A stretch of 64,000 bases of DNA from Tragulus kanchil. Lineage: Eukaryota > Chordata > Mammalia > Artiodactyla > Tragulidae. The stretch spans positions 7,964,501-8,028,500 of the forward strand of contig JAIOJX010000005.1 in NCBI GenBank assembly GCA_022376925.1. Direction: 5' to 3'. Position 1 is the first letter of the stretch; each line of letters starts with the position of its first letter. A program made the translations under genes and the position numbers. Shown piece by piece: positions 1 through 25,166 of this stretch. The notes under the pieces were generated by a model that ran no database searches, was not told where the DNA came from, and saw only the letters and a list, made by a program, of their open reading frames with translations.

Positions 1-295
1 AATGGTCTCCACGTTGCCAGATCCAATAAGCTAAATCCCTTAAGTTTCAATGGGCTGTTTTTGCTTTCATTAATCTCAAAGTATTTTCTACGTTTCCTTG
101 CAATGTCTTCTTTGACTTACTGATTATTTAGAAATATAACTTCTAATATTGTTTAATTTCTATGTATTTGTGCATTTTCTAGATTTATTGTGTTATCGAG
201 TTCTCTTCTATTATAGTTGGAGAACATACTTTGTAGGATTTTTATCTTGCACCCTAGATCAGTTTTTCAGAGCCATAGATATGACCCAGAGTCTA
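1..295. other. AT-rich intergenic DNA, nothing recognised
   Basis: No coding potential or clear repeat seen. Confidence 0.5.
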
Positions 296-2617
296 GACCT
301 TCCTGGGCCTTCTTCAGTTGACTTCAGTCTGCAAGAACGGATCCTTGCTACACAGCCACTCTGTCCTGTAACCTGGCTCCTCAGAGAATGGCGGAGCTGA
401 GGCCCCAGCCAGCCCTTGACGTATGTTCTGTCTTCACCCCCGTCCCCTGTGCTCAACTCCCACCGCCTAGCTCCTGAGCCTTGCCCACTGGTCTGGACTC
501 CTTAATACTGGGGTTAAACTTGGAAACGTCCAAAGTCATCTCAGGGCTGGTCTGACCCATATGCGCCTGCTTTATACGATCTGTCATCACTATTTACCAT
601 TTTCAGTTGAGCCATTTCTTTTGAACCTACAGACCCATTGCTCTAGGAAAGTATTGTCACAGAGTCCAGGCTCATGCTGCTTGCTTGTTGTTGTTCAGTT
701 GCTAAGTTGCTAAGACTCTTTGTGACCCCGCGGACGGCAGCACTGCAGGCTTCCCTGTCCTTTACCATTTCCCGGAGTTTGCTCAGACTTAAGTTCGCCG
801 AGTCAGTGGTGCTCTTCAACCATCTCCTCTGCTGTCGCCGCCTTCTCCTGCTGCCCTCCAGCTTCCCCAGCATCAGAGTCTTTTCCAACGAGTTGGCTCT
901 TCACAACTCATTGAAGTATTGGGACTTCAGCATGCTTTTTTTCAGTGAATGTTCAGGGTGGATTTCTTTGGGGATTGACTGGCTTGCATGGTGACAGGCT
1001 AATACGCCTAGGTGAGGTGTTGAGCAAAGAATAACTATTCTGAAAGCCAGCAGACCAAGAAGATAGTGCCATAGTGTCCTGAAGAATGTTACCCAAGTTA
1101 AAATCCAAGCTTCTTTTGTCTAACAGGGAAGGGGATGTAGCTGATTGTTCAGACTTGGTGTGGGCCTAACCCCGGAGGAATGTTTTAGTCTTTTGTCCTA
1201 AAAGCTGTCCAGGCAGGTCCAACAAGTTGCCACCCAGAAGACAAAAGTTATTCTCTGTTTTGCAGCTTTTAATCCATGTGTGAATGTAAAGTTTTATGTT
1301 TTTAAAGGTCAGGCTTGGAAAGCAGAGCCTTGAGGATGGGCTCATTTCAGGCTCTAGGCAATGGTCTTCTGTGCAGGTGCAGAGCCAGCTTGAGAGAGCC
1401 AAACCAAAAGGGAAAGGGTCTAATCTGAGAGGTTTGCTTTTTGTTACAGATCTTTCCTGTCCATGTTTTAGTTGACTTCAGTCTGCAAGAACGGATCCTT
1501 GCTACACAGCCACTCTGTCCTGTAACCTGGCTCCTCAGAGAATGGCGGAGCTGAGGCCCCAGCCAGCCCTTGACGTATGTTCTGTCTTCACCCCCGTCCC
1601 CTGTGCTCAACTCCCACCGCCTAGCTCCTGAGCCTTGCCCACTGGTCTGGACTCCTTAATACTGGGGTTAAACTTGGAAACGTCCAAAGTCATCTCAGGG
1701 CTGGTCTGACCCATATGCGCCTGCTTTATACGATCTGTCATCACTATTTACCATTTTCAGTTGAGCCATTTCTTTTGAACCTACAGACCCATTGCTCTAG
1801 GAAAGTATTGTCACAGAGTCCAGGCTCATGCTGCTTGCTTGTTGTTGTTCAGTTGCTAAGTTGCTAAGACTCTTTGTGACCCCGCGGACGGCAGCACTGC
1901 AGGCTTCCCTGTCCTTTACCATTTCCCGGAGTTTGCTCAGACTTAAGTTCGCCGAGTCAGTGGTGCTCTTCAACCATCTCCTCTGCTGTCGCCGCCTTCT
2001 CCTGCTGCCCTCCAGCTTCCCCAGCATCAGAGTCTTTTCCAACGAGTTGGCTCTTCACAACTCATTGAAGTATTGGGACTTCAGCATGCTTTTTTTCAGT
2101 GAATGTTCAGGGTGGATTTCTTTGGGGATTGACTGGCTTGCATGGTGACAGGCTAATACGCCTAGGTGAGGTGTTGAGCAAAGAATAACTATTCTGAAAG
2201 CCAGCAGACCAAGAAGATAGTGCCATAGTGTCCTGAAGAATGTTACCCAAGTTAAAATCCAAGCTTCTTTTGTCTAACAGGGAAGGGGATGTAGCTGATT
2301 GTTCAGACTTGGTGTGGGCCTAACCCCGGAGGAATGTTTTAGTCTTTTGTCCTAAAAGCTGTCCAGGCAGGTCCAACAAGTTGCCACCCAGAAGACAAAA
2401 GTTATTCTCTGTTTTGCAGCTTTTAATCCATGTGTGAATGTAAAGTTTTATGTTTTTAAAGGTCAGGCTTGGAAAGCAGAGCCTTGAGGATGGGCTCATT
2501 TCAGGCTCTAGGCAATGGTCTTCTGTGCAGGTGCAGAGCCAGCTTGAGAGAGCACAAGGTTACACAGGAGCTAAAGGAATGGATCTAATCTGGAGTCAGG
2601 TTTGCTTTTTGTTACAG
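296..2617 (+). repeat. Tandem duplication 1, unit about 1154 bp
   Basis: About 296-1449 is repeated at about 1450-2617. The sequence is near-identical in the middle, but both the end of copy A (about 1405-1449) and the start of copy B (1450-1470) are garbled versions of their partners. Confidence 0.95.
674..1000. mobile_element. ART2A-like ruminant SINE
   Basis: Diagnostic CTAAGTTGCTAAGACTCTTT and GTCTTTTCCAACGAGT segments of the long Bov-A family. The block copy is at 1828-2154. Confidence 0.8.
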
Positions 2618-2619
2618 TG

Positions 2620-3100
2620 TGTCTCATTATTTAGTAGTTCTCAACCCTTTTGATTATTTTTTGGCATTTATTGTAATATCTATTATTTGCTTAATTTTTT
2701 TTCCTTAAATTATCTTGCCTTCAAAACAAAAATGGCTTGGCTCTATCTTGGCAAAAATATCCTGACATCCTAGGTTCGATGTGTTGTTTACATCTTTCCC
2801 TATTACTTGTTAAAATAAATCCTTAACTATTAACACATGATATCCATGGACCATTTGGAATCACCCTGTAGCCCAGAGCTCCCTTGTACCACATTCGGGG
2901 AAATGCTCACCCTAGGGTTTGCCCAGGGTCTGTTCACTTCCATTCCTGCTCTTTCTACCATCCCGCGCGGATCCCTTGGGTCCAGTGTTCGGAGATAAAT
3001 GCTTAGAAGCAGTAAGGCTCGCCACTCCATGCCAAATGCAACACTTGCTAAGTATGAGTGGGATTTCATTGATAGAGAGCTGTAATCAAAGCTGATGGAA
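2620..3100. other. Intergenic, no feature recognised
   Basis: AT-rich first half, unique-looking second half; no exon signals. Confidence 0.4.
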
Positions 3101-3104
3101 CGTG

Positions 3105-3295
3105 GTTAAAAGCGGGGACTCTGGAGATGAACTCAAATTCCAGCCCTGCCACGTACTGTGAAAATCACTTGGCCTCTGTCAGGTAGCTAAAAGGACTGTT
3201 CTCCAGGTTAAATAAATTAGTATCTGTTCAGGGTTTAAAACAGGGCCTGGCCCACATAAGTGCAATATAAACATTAGGTATAAATAGAAGCTGCC
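3105..3295 (+). mobile_element. MIR SINE relic
   Basis: MIR core pattern: GGGACTCTGGAG, later CTTGGCCTCTGTCA and GGGCCTGGCCCACATAAGTG. Confidence 0.7.
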
Positions 3296-3688
3296 TGTTT
3301 TGGCAATGAAAGAAAAAGAAAGAAAAAAGTAATCCATGAGTGTACAGGCCTCCTTTCCTTTGGAACAGGAGTGTACTGATTTTTTTTTTTTAATCTTGTG
3401 GCCACGATGGCAGGTATTCATTACATCAGGATGTGAGGGCTTTACGGATCCAGTGAGCAGTATGTCACACTCGGGATTTAAAATGGCATCCGACTGACTG
3501 CAGTTTAGTTACACCAATTGGGTATTGTATACAAATTTGAAGATACTCCTTCTCTCCTTCCATTCTCCAAAATGTATCTATATTGTTTGTTTTCATTTGA
3601 ACACTGAATATTTTCACTAAACACTTGGAGCTGTGCAGCTGTGTGTTTGTGGGCATGTATGCACACAGGTCTGGCTGTGATATTTTTG

Positions 3689-3905
3689 GTGTGTTGTTGT
3701 TCAGTTTCTAAGTTATTTGCATCTTTGCACCCCATGGACAGTAGTCCACCAGGCTCTTCTCTCCATGGGATGTTCCAGGCAAGAATACTGGAGTGCGTTG
3801 CCATTTCCTTCTCCAGGGGATCTTCCCAACCCAGGGATCAAACCTGCATCTCTTGCGTCTTCTGAATTGGCAGGCGGCTTCTTTACCAGCTGAGCCACTG
3901 GGGAG
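3689..3905 (-). mobile_element. Bov-A2-type SINE, reverse orientation
   Basis: GTTGTTGTTCAGTTTCTAAG head complement, CCATGGACAGTAGTCC and CTCCAGGGGATCTTCCCAAC, ending in the tRNA-like GAGCCACTGGGGAGC. Confidence 0.85.
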
Positions 3906-3954
3906 CACCCCCCTTTTGTGGTAATATTTATTTATTTACCTTGGTAGTATTTAT

Positions 3955-4104
3955 TTATTTATTTGGCTGCACCAGGTCTTAGTTGTGGCACATGGGATCT
4001 TTAAGTTGTGGTGTGTAGGATCTAGTTCCCTGACCAAGGTTCAAACCCTGGCCCTCTGCATTGGGAGCTTAGGGTCTTAGCCACTGGACCACCAGGGAAG
4101 TCTC
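3955..4104 (-). mobile_element. CHR-2-type SINE, reverse orientation
   Basis: GGCTGCACCAGGTCTTAG to CCACTGGACCACCAGGGAAG, typical of cetartiodactyl tRNA-Glu-derived SINEs. Confidence 0.8.
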
Positions 4105-4860
4105 ATGTACAGTGTTTTGAAGAGGACTTCTATTATTAGATTGCAAACAGATTTTTTTTTAAATAAAGCACAAAAGTTAAATAAACTTATATGTTTAATC
4201 TGTCATAAAAACTGTTTCCCAGGTCATAATATAAACAATGTTTTTACTGTTTTTGTTATGAAATAACTGAAGCTTCAGCTGCATTATTTTTAAATGTTTT
4301 TATTATGTTTAATGGAATAACATTATCAATTATATTTATGAGGAGTAACAAAGGAATAGTAAAGCTATGTTTGAATAAAACATCATAATTCTAATTTTGA
4401 AACCTAATGCAAACAAATTCATGTTTTAGTACAGTAGAAATCCATTAAATACGTATCATCAGTGTTAGGCTATCTCTGTTAGGAAAACATTTATCAATGT
4501 TGAGAGAAGATATTCAGCTGATACTGGTAACCAAAATTCACTTTTTAAAAACCCCTGCAGATTATCACTGTTACAATGTAGATTTCCTTAAAAGCTAGAT
4601 ATTTCCTTTGGAGGTAAAATGATCAAAATTACTTCCTGAAGTATGTTAACAGGTTGCAAAGCCTAAATAAAAGTCTCATGAAGACTGAGGAGGCAAGATT
4701 GTAAAGATATCTTCCCAAATCTATTTTGGCAATCCCTAAGAGCTAAATAAAGATTTGTGAATTTCCCTATATGTTCCAGTGGGGGAGGCTTAAAGTGAGA
4801 ACCAAAGTTCTTGACTTCTACTCAAGGTAACAAACTAAATGAACTTAGCTCATTAACTTT
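4105..4860. other. AT-rich intergenic DNA, no gene seen
   Basis: No exon or repeat recognised apart from simple A/T-rich stretches. Confidence 0.4.
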
Positions 4861-4865
4861 GATGC

Positions 4866-4918
4866 TTGTGTGTGTGTGTGTGTCTTTTTTTTTTTAATTA
4901 ATTAATTAATTAATTTAT
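4866..4918. repeat. GT dinucleotide and AATT tetranucleotide microsatellites
   Basis: (GT)n, then a T tract, then (TAAT)n; repeated at 5978-6030 with one extra A. Confidence 0.85.
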
Positions 4919-4975
4919 TTTTGTACATGTATGTTCCCAGATCATGTGTGTGTCTTTGTGTCTGTGTGCACGCGC

Positions 4976-5465
4976 GCTGTGTTAGGTCATATCTGATTCT
5001 TTGTGACCCCATGGACTGCAGCAAGCCAGGCTCCTCTGTCCATGGCATTCTCCAGGCAAGAATACTGGAGTGGGGCTTCCCTGGTGGTTCAGTGGGTAGA
5101 CAGTCTGCCTTGCAGTGCAAGGGGCGCCGGTTCAATCCCTGGCCCGGGAAGATCCCACATGCTCTGGAGCAGCTGGACCAGTGTGTCCAATTAGGAGCCA
5201 GTGCTCTGGAGCGCATGCGCCCATAGCCAAGACTCTGCAACGAGAGAGGCCACTGCAATGCGAGGCCCACCCAGGCCAAAGAATAAAAGATGGATGAAAA
5301 TAAATATAAAAACTAAAGAGGCGTGATGGGGGAACAAAAGGAAGACTACTGGAGTGGGTTGCCATGGCCTCCTTCAGGGACTTTCCTGACCCAGGGATCA
5401 CACCCACACCTCTTGTGTTTCCTGCACATTGACAGGCAGCTTCCCTGTGTCATCTGGGAAGCCCA
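4976..5465 (-). mobile_element. Bov-A2 SINE split by a nested CHR-like SINE
   Basis: Bov-A2 left part 4976-5073 and right part 5347-5465. The nested insertion duplicates TACTGGAGTGGG (5063-5074 and 5347-5358). Block copy at 6087-6576. Confidence 0.8.
5075..5346 (+). mobile_element. Young CHR-like SINE nested in Bov-A2
   Basis: Starts GCTTCCCTGGTGG, has a tRNA-like B box (GGTTCAATCCCTGG), middle CTGGAGCAGCTGGACCAGTG, and tail GGATGAAAATAAATATAAA. Flanked by a 12-bp target-site duplication. Copy at 6186-6457. Confidence 0.85.
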
Positions 5466-5750
5466 GTTGTCATACTTATTTGTCATTTGGAACAATCATA
5501 TTCCAGACCTTATTTTGTGTACTATAGCAGGTTTTTCAATGCTGAGCAAAATTTCCCTACATTATCTAAATATTTTTAACCTATAATTTATTCAACTGAT
5601 CATTGGTTCTACTATATGTATATACATATATATGTTATTGATATACATTCCTTTGCATGCTAAATGAACCTTCCAGCTTAAGACAGACTTGCCACGGCGT
5701 GTTCCACGGCCTGTGTGGAGCCCAGTATTATGTGGTTCCAGGTCTGTAGT

Positions 5751-5817
5751 TCAGAAGTCCTCACTGTCACAGCTAAAGAATGGACTGATTCTCTCTGAAT
5801 AACCGACTGTAGACCCC
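5751..5817 (-). pseudogene. GCM2: GCM2 exon 5 terminal fragment at a seam
   Basis: The last about 67 bp of exon 5 (stop and final codons) appear again at the end of a duplicated block, cut off abruptly at 5817/5818. An assembly fragment rather than a gene copy. Confidence 0.85.
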
Positions 5818-6697
5818 ATATCTTCCCAAATCTATTTTGGCAATCCCTAAGAGCTAAATAAAGATTTGTGAATTTCCCTATATGTTCCAGTGGGGGAGGC
5901 TTAAAGTGAGAACCAAAGTTCTTGACTTCTACTCAAGGTAACAAACTAAATGAACTTAGCTCATTAACTTTGATGCTTGTGTGTGTGTGTGTGTCTTTTT
6001 TTTTTAAATTAATTAATTAATTAATTTATTTTTGTACATGTATGTTCCCAGATCATGTGTGTGTCTTTGTGTCTGTGTGCACGCGCGCTGTGTTAGGTCA
6101 TATCTGATTCTTTGTGACCCCATGGACTGCAGCAAGCCAGGCTCCTCTGTCCATGGCATTCTCCAGGCAAGAATACTGGAGTGGGGCTTCCCTGGTGGTT
6201 CAGTGGGTAGACAGTCTGCCTTGCAGTGCAAGGGGCGCCGGTTCAATCCCTGGCCCGGGAAGATCCCACATGCTCTGGAGCAGCTGGACCAGTGTGTCCA
6301 ATTAGGAGCCAGTGCTCTGGAGCGCATGCGCCCATAGCCAAGACTCTGCAACGAGAGAGGCCACTGCAATGCGAGGCCCACCCAGGCCAAAGAATAAAAG
6401 ATGGATGAAAATAAATATAAAAACTAAAGAGGCGTGATGGGGGAACAAAAGGAAGACTACTGGAGTGGGTTGCCATGGCCTCCTTCAGGGACTTTCCTGA
6501 CCCAGGGATCACACCCACACCTCTTGTGTTTCCTGCACATTGACAGGCAGCTTCCCTGTGTCATCTGGGAAGCCCAGTTGTCATACTTATTTGTCATTTG
6601 GAACAATCATATTCCAGACCTTATTTTGTGTACTATAGCAGGTTTTTCAATGCTGAGCAAAATTTCCCTACATTATCTAAATATTTTTAACCTATAA

Positions 6698-6703
6698 TTT
6701 ATT
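6698..6703 (-). promoter_or_regulatory. GCM2: Candidate GCM2 polyadenylation signal
   Basis: AATAAA on the minus strand about 160 bp past the GCM2 stop codon. The duplicated block repeats it at 5587-5592. Inferred from position only. Confidence 0.45.
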
Positions 6704-6861
6704 CAACTGATCATTGGTTCTACTATATGTATATACATATATATGTTATTGATATACATTCCTTTGCATGCTAAATGAACCTTCCAGCTTAAGACAGACT
6801 TGCCACGGCGTGTTCCACGGCCTGTGTGGAGCCCAGTATTATGTGGTTCCAGGTCTGTAGT

Positions 6862-20054
<13,193 letters not shown>

Positions 20055-20227
20055 CTGGTCCTCCTCCTCCAGGGCTCCTGAAAGATAGGAGAAGAACAGA
20101 CCAACCTAGAGCTGCCCAGGGAGACGTCACCCCACCTCCCACCTCCGCCCCGTTTTAAAAGAAAGTGGAGAGAGACAGACAAGAGAGGCCGACTTAGACA
20201 TGCATCAGCGGCGGACAAGGGTTCACG

Positions 20228-20490
20228 GCTGCTCAGGTGGAGCCCGGTTCCTGGTCGCGATGCTGCGAAGTCTCCCCTCGCCGCGCAGCGGTGGCGCCCG
20301 GCAGCTGCCCGCGCGTTTATAAGGCTGCGCGCCCTCCCGGCCCAGCCCCACCGCGCCCTGCTCCGCCTTTCCTCGCTCGGCGCGCTCCCACGCCCGGGAC
20401 GCCAGCAAGGCCCGTCGCCTCCTCCACAGAAGAGACAGGGGCGGAGGGGGAAGCGGACCCGAGCCCTAGCGGGGACGAAAACGAAGCCTG
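20228..20490 (-). promoter_or_regulatory. GCM2: GCM2 promoter, duplicated copy
   Basis: Second copy of the CpG-rich TATA-containing region described at 19080-19345. Confidence 0.65.
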
Positions 20491-20828
20491 GACCGGACCA
20501 GGGTCGGGGGGAGGTTGGAATATCTAGTACAAATTGAAAATTATGTTTCGTTTGTTTTGTTTTGTTTTCCCCCTAACTGCGCTCTGCCTCTGGGGTTTTG
20601 GGTTGCATCTAGAGAGAGGCTTTAGAGAGAATCCTTCCAGCAAAGGCCCCGGACAGACAATACTCAGTTTCCTGGGCTGATGGGGAACCACCTGTGAGCT
20701 CCTTGGCTGCGCGCTCCAGTCCAAGAAGGTGCGCGGGCACCTGCTAGCTTTGGTGCACGTCCGTTTGGGGGATTTCGTGGTAGTTGATGTGCTTGTTCGG
20801 TAATCTGTGTTCTGTGTTCATCTCGGGG

Positions 20829-23800
20829 AGGAGGTGTGTCCGAGGCCAAAGGCCGCCTTTTGTTTGCCGCCTAGGAGCGTGCCTGCCTCCGAGGCCGAGT
20901 GGGAAGAGAGTTCTGAAAACTGAACTCGGAGGTGGGGAGATGAACTAGGGGGAAGGAAGGGGTGAGCTCTGCGCCCCCAAAGCTGTTAACTTTTCTGCTA
21001 CTTCTGAGCCTGTTTCCTTAACTGTTTGAAAGAGGAGTTGCGGCTCGGTGACTTCTCTGTCGCCATCCACCTGTAATGCCTTTTTTTTTTTTTTGTAAAT
21101 AGGGTTTACTGGCATTGTCGTGGAAATCCTGCAGCAAAATTGTCTTTGACCCATTCTGTCTGCGGGGGCTTTCTGGAGACTGGACAGACCAGGTGAGAGC
21201 GTAGGACGCTGTGGGCTCCCTAGGGCTGAGACCAAGATTTCTGTAGCTGTGCATCCGCTTCGTTAGGGCGATTGGAGGGGCTCAATACAAGGAATCAGCT
21301 GAAGCGACTTAAGTTGGGCGGCGGCGAGGGAGGGTCGGTTTCCAGACTTTATTCCATGCGCCTTTGTTCTGGAATATTCTTGGAGAGTCCTCACCTTGTA
21401 AAAGTGCAAATAAGCACATGTTTTAAAAAGTGAAAACCAAATCAATTAATCAACTACTTTCTTTCCTAAGTAGAATCTAGTATTCAAAGAAAAGTCATTG
21501 TCTCTACCATACTTAACCTGAGCAGAATTAGAATATATATTGCAAGTTGCCCTAAAATTATGTCTGGGTAAAACATGTTAGTAAAATAAACTAATCAAAG
21601 TGAAAACATAATTAAATAAATAAATGGTGTTGTATGTGATGTTATCTTTCATTTCTCCTAAATTTTTGAATGTATTAACAAGCATATAGTTTGAAAGGCT
21701 TTTGTTTCCCCAGTCTGAAAATAATTGTTTAAAACTTTTAAACGGATATTAAAAACCTTAAATTTTGTTATATATATGATATTCTTACTGTATTACCTAT
21801 TTTATTTTCTAAAATAGTGCATTTAAACGGTATTGGTGTATTGGTTATTAGCCTTAACTTTTTCCTGCATTAATATTTACATTGATTCAGAATACTTTCT
21901 ATTCACAGTTGGCTCTTCCTTGATTAGTATTCTGAAACTGTGAAAGTCCATTAATTCAAAAGTAAAGGAAAAGGGCTTTGCATTTGCTTTGTTTAGATTA
22001 AAACTGAACTCGGAGGTGGGGAGATGAACTAGGGGGAAGGAAGGGGTGAGCTCTGCGCCCCCAAAGCTGTTAACTTTTCTGCTACTTCTGAGCCTGTTTC
22101 CTTAACTGTTTGAAAGAGGAGTTGCGGCTCGGTGACTTCTCTGTCGCCATCCACCTGTAATGCCTTTTTTTTTTTTTTGTAAATAGGGTTTACTGGCATT
22201 GTCGTGGAAATCCTGCAGCAAAATTGTCTTTGACCCATTCTGTCTGCGGGGGCTTTCTGGAGACTGGACAGACCAGGTGAGAGCGTAGGACGCTGTGGGC
22301 TCCCTAGGGCTGAGACCAAGATTTCTGTAGCTGTGCATCCGCTTCGTTAGGGCGATTGGAGGGGCTCAATACAAGGAATCAGCTGAAGCGACTTAAGTTG
22401 GGCGGCGGCGAGGGAGGGTCGGTTTCCAGACTTTATTCCATGCGCCTTTGTTCTGGAATATTCTTGGAGAGTCCTCACCTTGTAAAAGTGCAAATAAGCA
22501 CATGTTTTAAAAAGTGAAAACCAAATCAATTAATCAACTACTTTCTTTCCTAAGTAGAATCTAGTATTCAAAGAAAAGTCATTGTCTCTACCATACTTAA
22601 CCTGAGCAGAATTAGAATATATATTGCAAGTTGCCCTAAAATTATGTCTGGGTAAAACATGTTAGTAAAATAAACTAATCAAAGTGAAAACATAATTAAA
22701 TAAATAAATGGTGTTGTATGTGATGTTATCTTTCATTTCTCCTAAATTTTTGAATGTATTAACAAGCATATAGTTTGAAAGGCTTTTGTTTCCCCAGTCT
22801 GAAAATAATTGTTTAAAACTTTTAAACGGATATTAAAAACCTTAAATTTTGTTATATATATGATATTCTTACTGTATTACCTATTTTATTTTCTAAAATA
22901 GTGCATTTAAACGGTATTGGTGTATTGGTTATTAGCCTTAACTTTTTCCTGCATTAATATTTACATTGATTCAGAATACTTTCTATTCACAGTTGGCTCT
23001 TCCTTGATTAGTATTCTGAAACTGTGAAAGTCCATTAATTCAAAAGTAAAGGAAAAGGGCTTTGCATTTGCTTTGTTTAGATTAAAATGGATAAATTAAC
23101 GTAACTATATTCATGTCATGTTTGCCAGAAATGGATATGCTGAGCTTTGACATAAGTAGTCTTGAGTGGATTGGAGGCACAATCCAGAGTTCAGGGCGGA
23201 CTTGAAGAGACTTTGCTAATGTAAACATTACCAGACTCTTGATGTAAACAAATATTTTCTGTAAACGTCATGACACCGAGGTACCCATAACACTTACTTC
23301 TCATACAAGTCAATTTTATTTTTTTTTACAAAGAATGGGGTCTTTGAGCGGTCTTTTTGTCTGCTTGCCTTTTTTTTTTTTTTAAGAAAATTTCAGTCCA
23401 ACTTACTTTTGCTACGGTGTTCACTCACAACCTCTCAGCCTACACCTGGCCGTTAGCACACACTCTTGTCGGCCTAAAGAAAGTGAGCAGAAAACAAGCA
23501 GACTGGATGAAAATGTTTGTTTAATTTCATTTTGACTGAGCACAGCAAGATATGTACATCTTAAACCCCGTTCGTGAGTGACGGCAGGAACAAACTCACA
23601 GTTTCGGGTACACATCTGGTTCCTATGGCGAAAGTTCGGTTTCAGTCTGTTAATATCAATGGATCAAAACCAGCTCTGTTAAATTAGGTGGAGAGAAAAT
23701 GGCAGACTCCTGCACAGCGGAAGCCAATCCGTTTCGAATTTTGCCTATCAAGGCTGTTAGCTGATGTATTTGCATGCTTCGAGAAATCGCTTTTCTGCAG

Positions 23801-24774
23801 GCGCGTGCGTGCGCCCAGGCGGTCTCACCTGGCTTGCCAATTAACATGCAGGCGTTTCTCGGAGCTCAAACGCGGAACTCTCACGGCTTTTCAGGGGCGG
23901 GCTTATTAATTAGAGTTTGGGGCGGAGCTTGGCCTCCAGGAGCCGCGGGCCCTGGTCCGCAGCTCATTCCAGCGCTCTATATATGATATTCTTACTGTAT
24001 TACCTATTTTATTTTCTAAAATAGTGCATTTAAACGGTATTGGTGTATTGGTTATTAGCCTTAACTTTTTCCTGCATTAATATTTACATTGATTCAGAAT
24101 ACTTTCTATTCACAGTTGGCTCTTCCTTGATTAGTATTCTGAAACTGTGAAAGTCCATTAATTCAAAAGTAAAGGAAAAGGGCTTTGCATTTGCTTTGTT
24201 TAGATTAAAATGGATAAATTAACGTAACTATATTCATGTCATGTTTGCCAGAAATGGATATGCTGAGCTTTGACATAAGTAGTCTTGAGTGGATTGGAGG
24301 CACAATCCAGAGTTCAGGGCGGACTTGAAGAGACTTTGCTAATGTAAACATTACCAGACTCTTGATGTAAACAAATATTTTCTGTAAACGTCATGACACC
24401 GAGGTACCCATAACACTTACTTCTCATACAAGTCAATTTTATTTTTTTTTACAAAGAATGGGGTCTTTGAGCGGTCTTTTTGTCTGCTTGCCTTTTTTTT
24501 TTTTTTAAGAAAATTTCAGTCCAACTTACTTTTGCTACGGTGTTCACTCACAACCTCTCAGCCTACACCTGGCCGTTAGCACACACTCTTGTCGGCCTAA
24601 AGAAAGTGAGCAGAAAACAAGCAGACTGGATGAAAATGTTTGTTTAATTTCATTTTGACTGAGCACAGCAAGATATGTACATCTTAAACCCCGTTCGTGA
24701 GTGACGGCAGGAACAAACTCACAGTTTCGGGTACACATCTGGTTCCTATGGCGAAAGTTCGGTTTCAGTCTGTT
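20829..24774. other. Intergenic region between GCM2 and SYCP2L
   Basis: Mostly two duplicated blocks of AT-rich DNA. Includes TTTACTGGCATTGTCGTGG (near 21106) and poly-T tracts. No gene seen. Confidence 0.5.
20916..23087 (+). repeat. Tandem duplication 8, unit 1084 bp
   Basis: 20916-22003 repeats at 22000-23087; the seam sits in a shared AAAA. Confidence 0.97.
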
Positions 24775-25099
24775 AATATCAATGGATCAAAACCAGCTCT
24801 GTTAAATTAGGTGGAGAGAAAATGGCAGACTCCTGCACAGCGGAAGCCAATCCGTTTCGAATTTTGCCTATCAAGGCTGTTAGCTGATGTATTTGCATGC
24901 TTCGAGAAATCGCTTTTTCTGCAGGCGCGCGTGCGTGCGCCCAGGCGGTCTCACCTGGCTTGCCAATTAACATGCAGGCGTTTCTCGGAGCTCAAACGCG
25001 GAACTCTCACGGCTTTTCAGGGGCGGGCTTATTAATTAGAGTTTGGGGCGGAGCTTGGCCTCCAGGAGCCGCGGGCTCCCTGGTCCGCAGCTCATTCCA
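22855..25099 (+). repeat. Tandem duplication 9, unit 1123 bp
   Basis: 22855-23977 repeats at 23978-25099, seam in a short TATATA match. Includes the SYCP2L upstream region. Confidence 0.96.
24891..24898 (+). promoter_or_regulatory. SYCP2L: Octamer ATTTGCAT upstream of SYCP2L
   Basis: Perfect POU-factor octamer 267 bp before the start codon. A GGGGCGGG box (25020) and CpG-rich sequence follow. The same octamer is at 23768 and 26041 in the other copies of this block. Confidence 0.5.
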
Positions 25100-25157
25100 G
25101 CGCTCCCGGGTTTCCGTCGGCGGGTGCGGGTACGCCGCGTTCAGCCGGAGCCTCGGG

Positions 25158-25166
25158 ATGCAGGAG
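25158..25166 (+). CDS. SYCP2L: SYCP2L exon 1 coding part (copy A)
   Basis: ATG CAG GAG followed by the donor gtgagt, in a CpG-rich region. Only three codons, phase 0, joining in frame to exon 2. Chosen because it is the only ATG-donor pair in the CpG-rich promoter in phase with exon 2. Confidence 0.7.
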
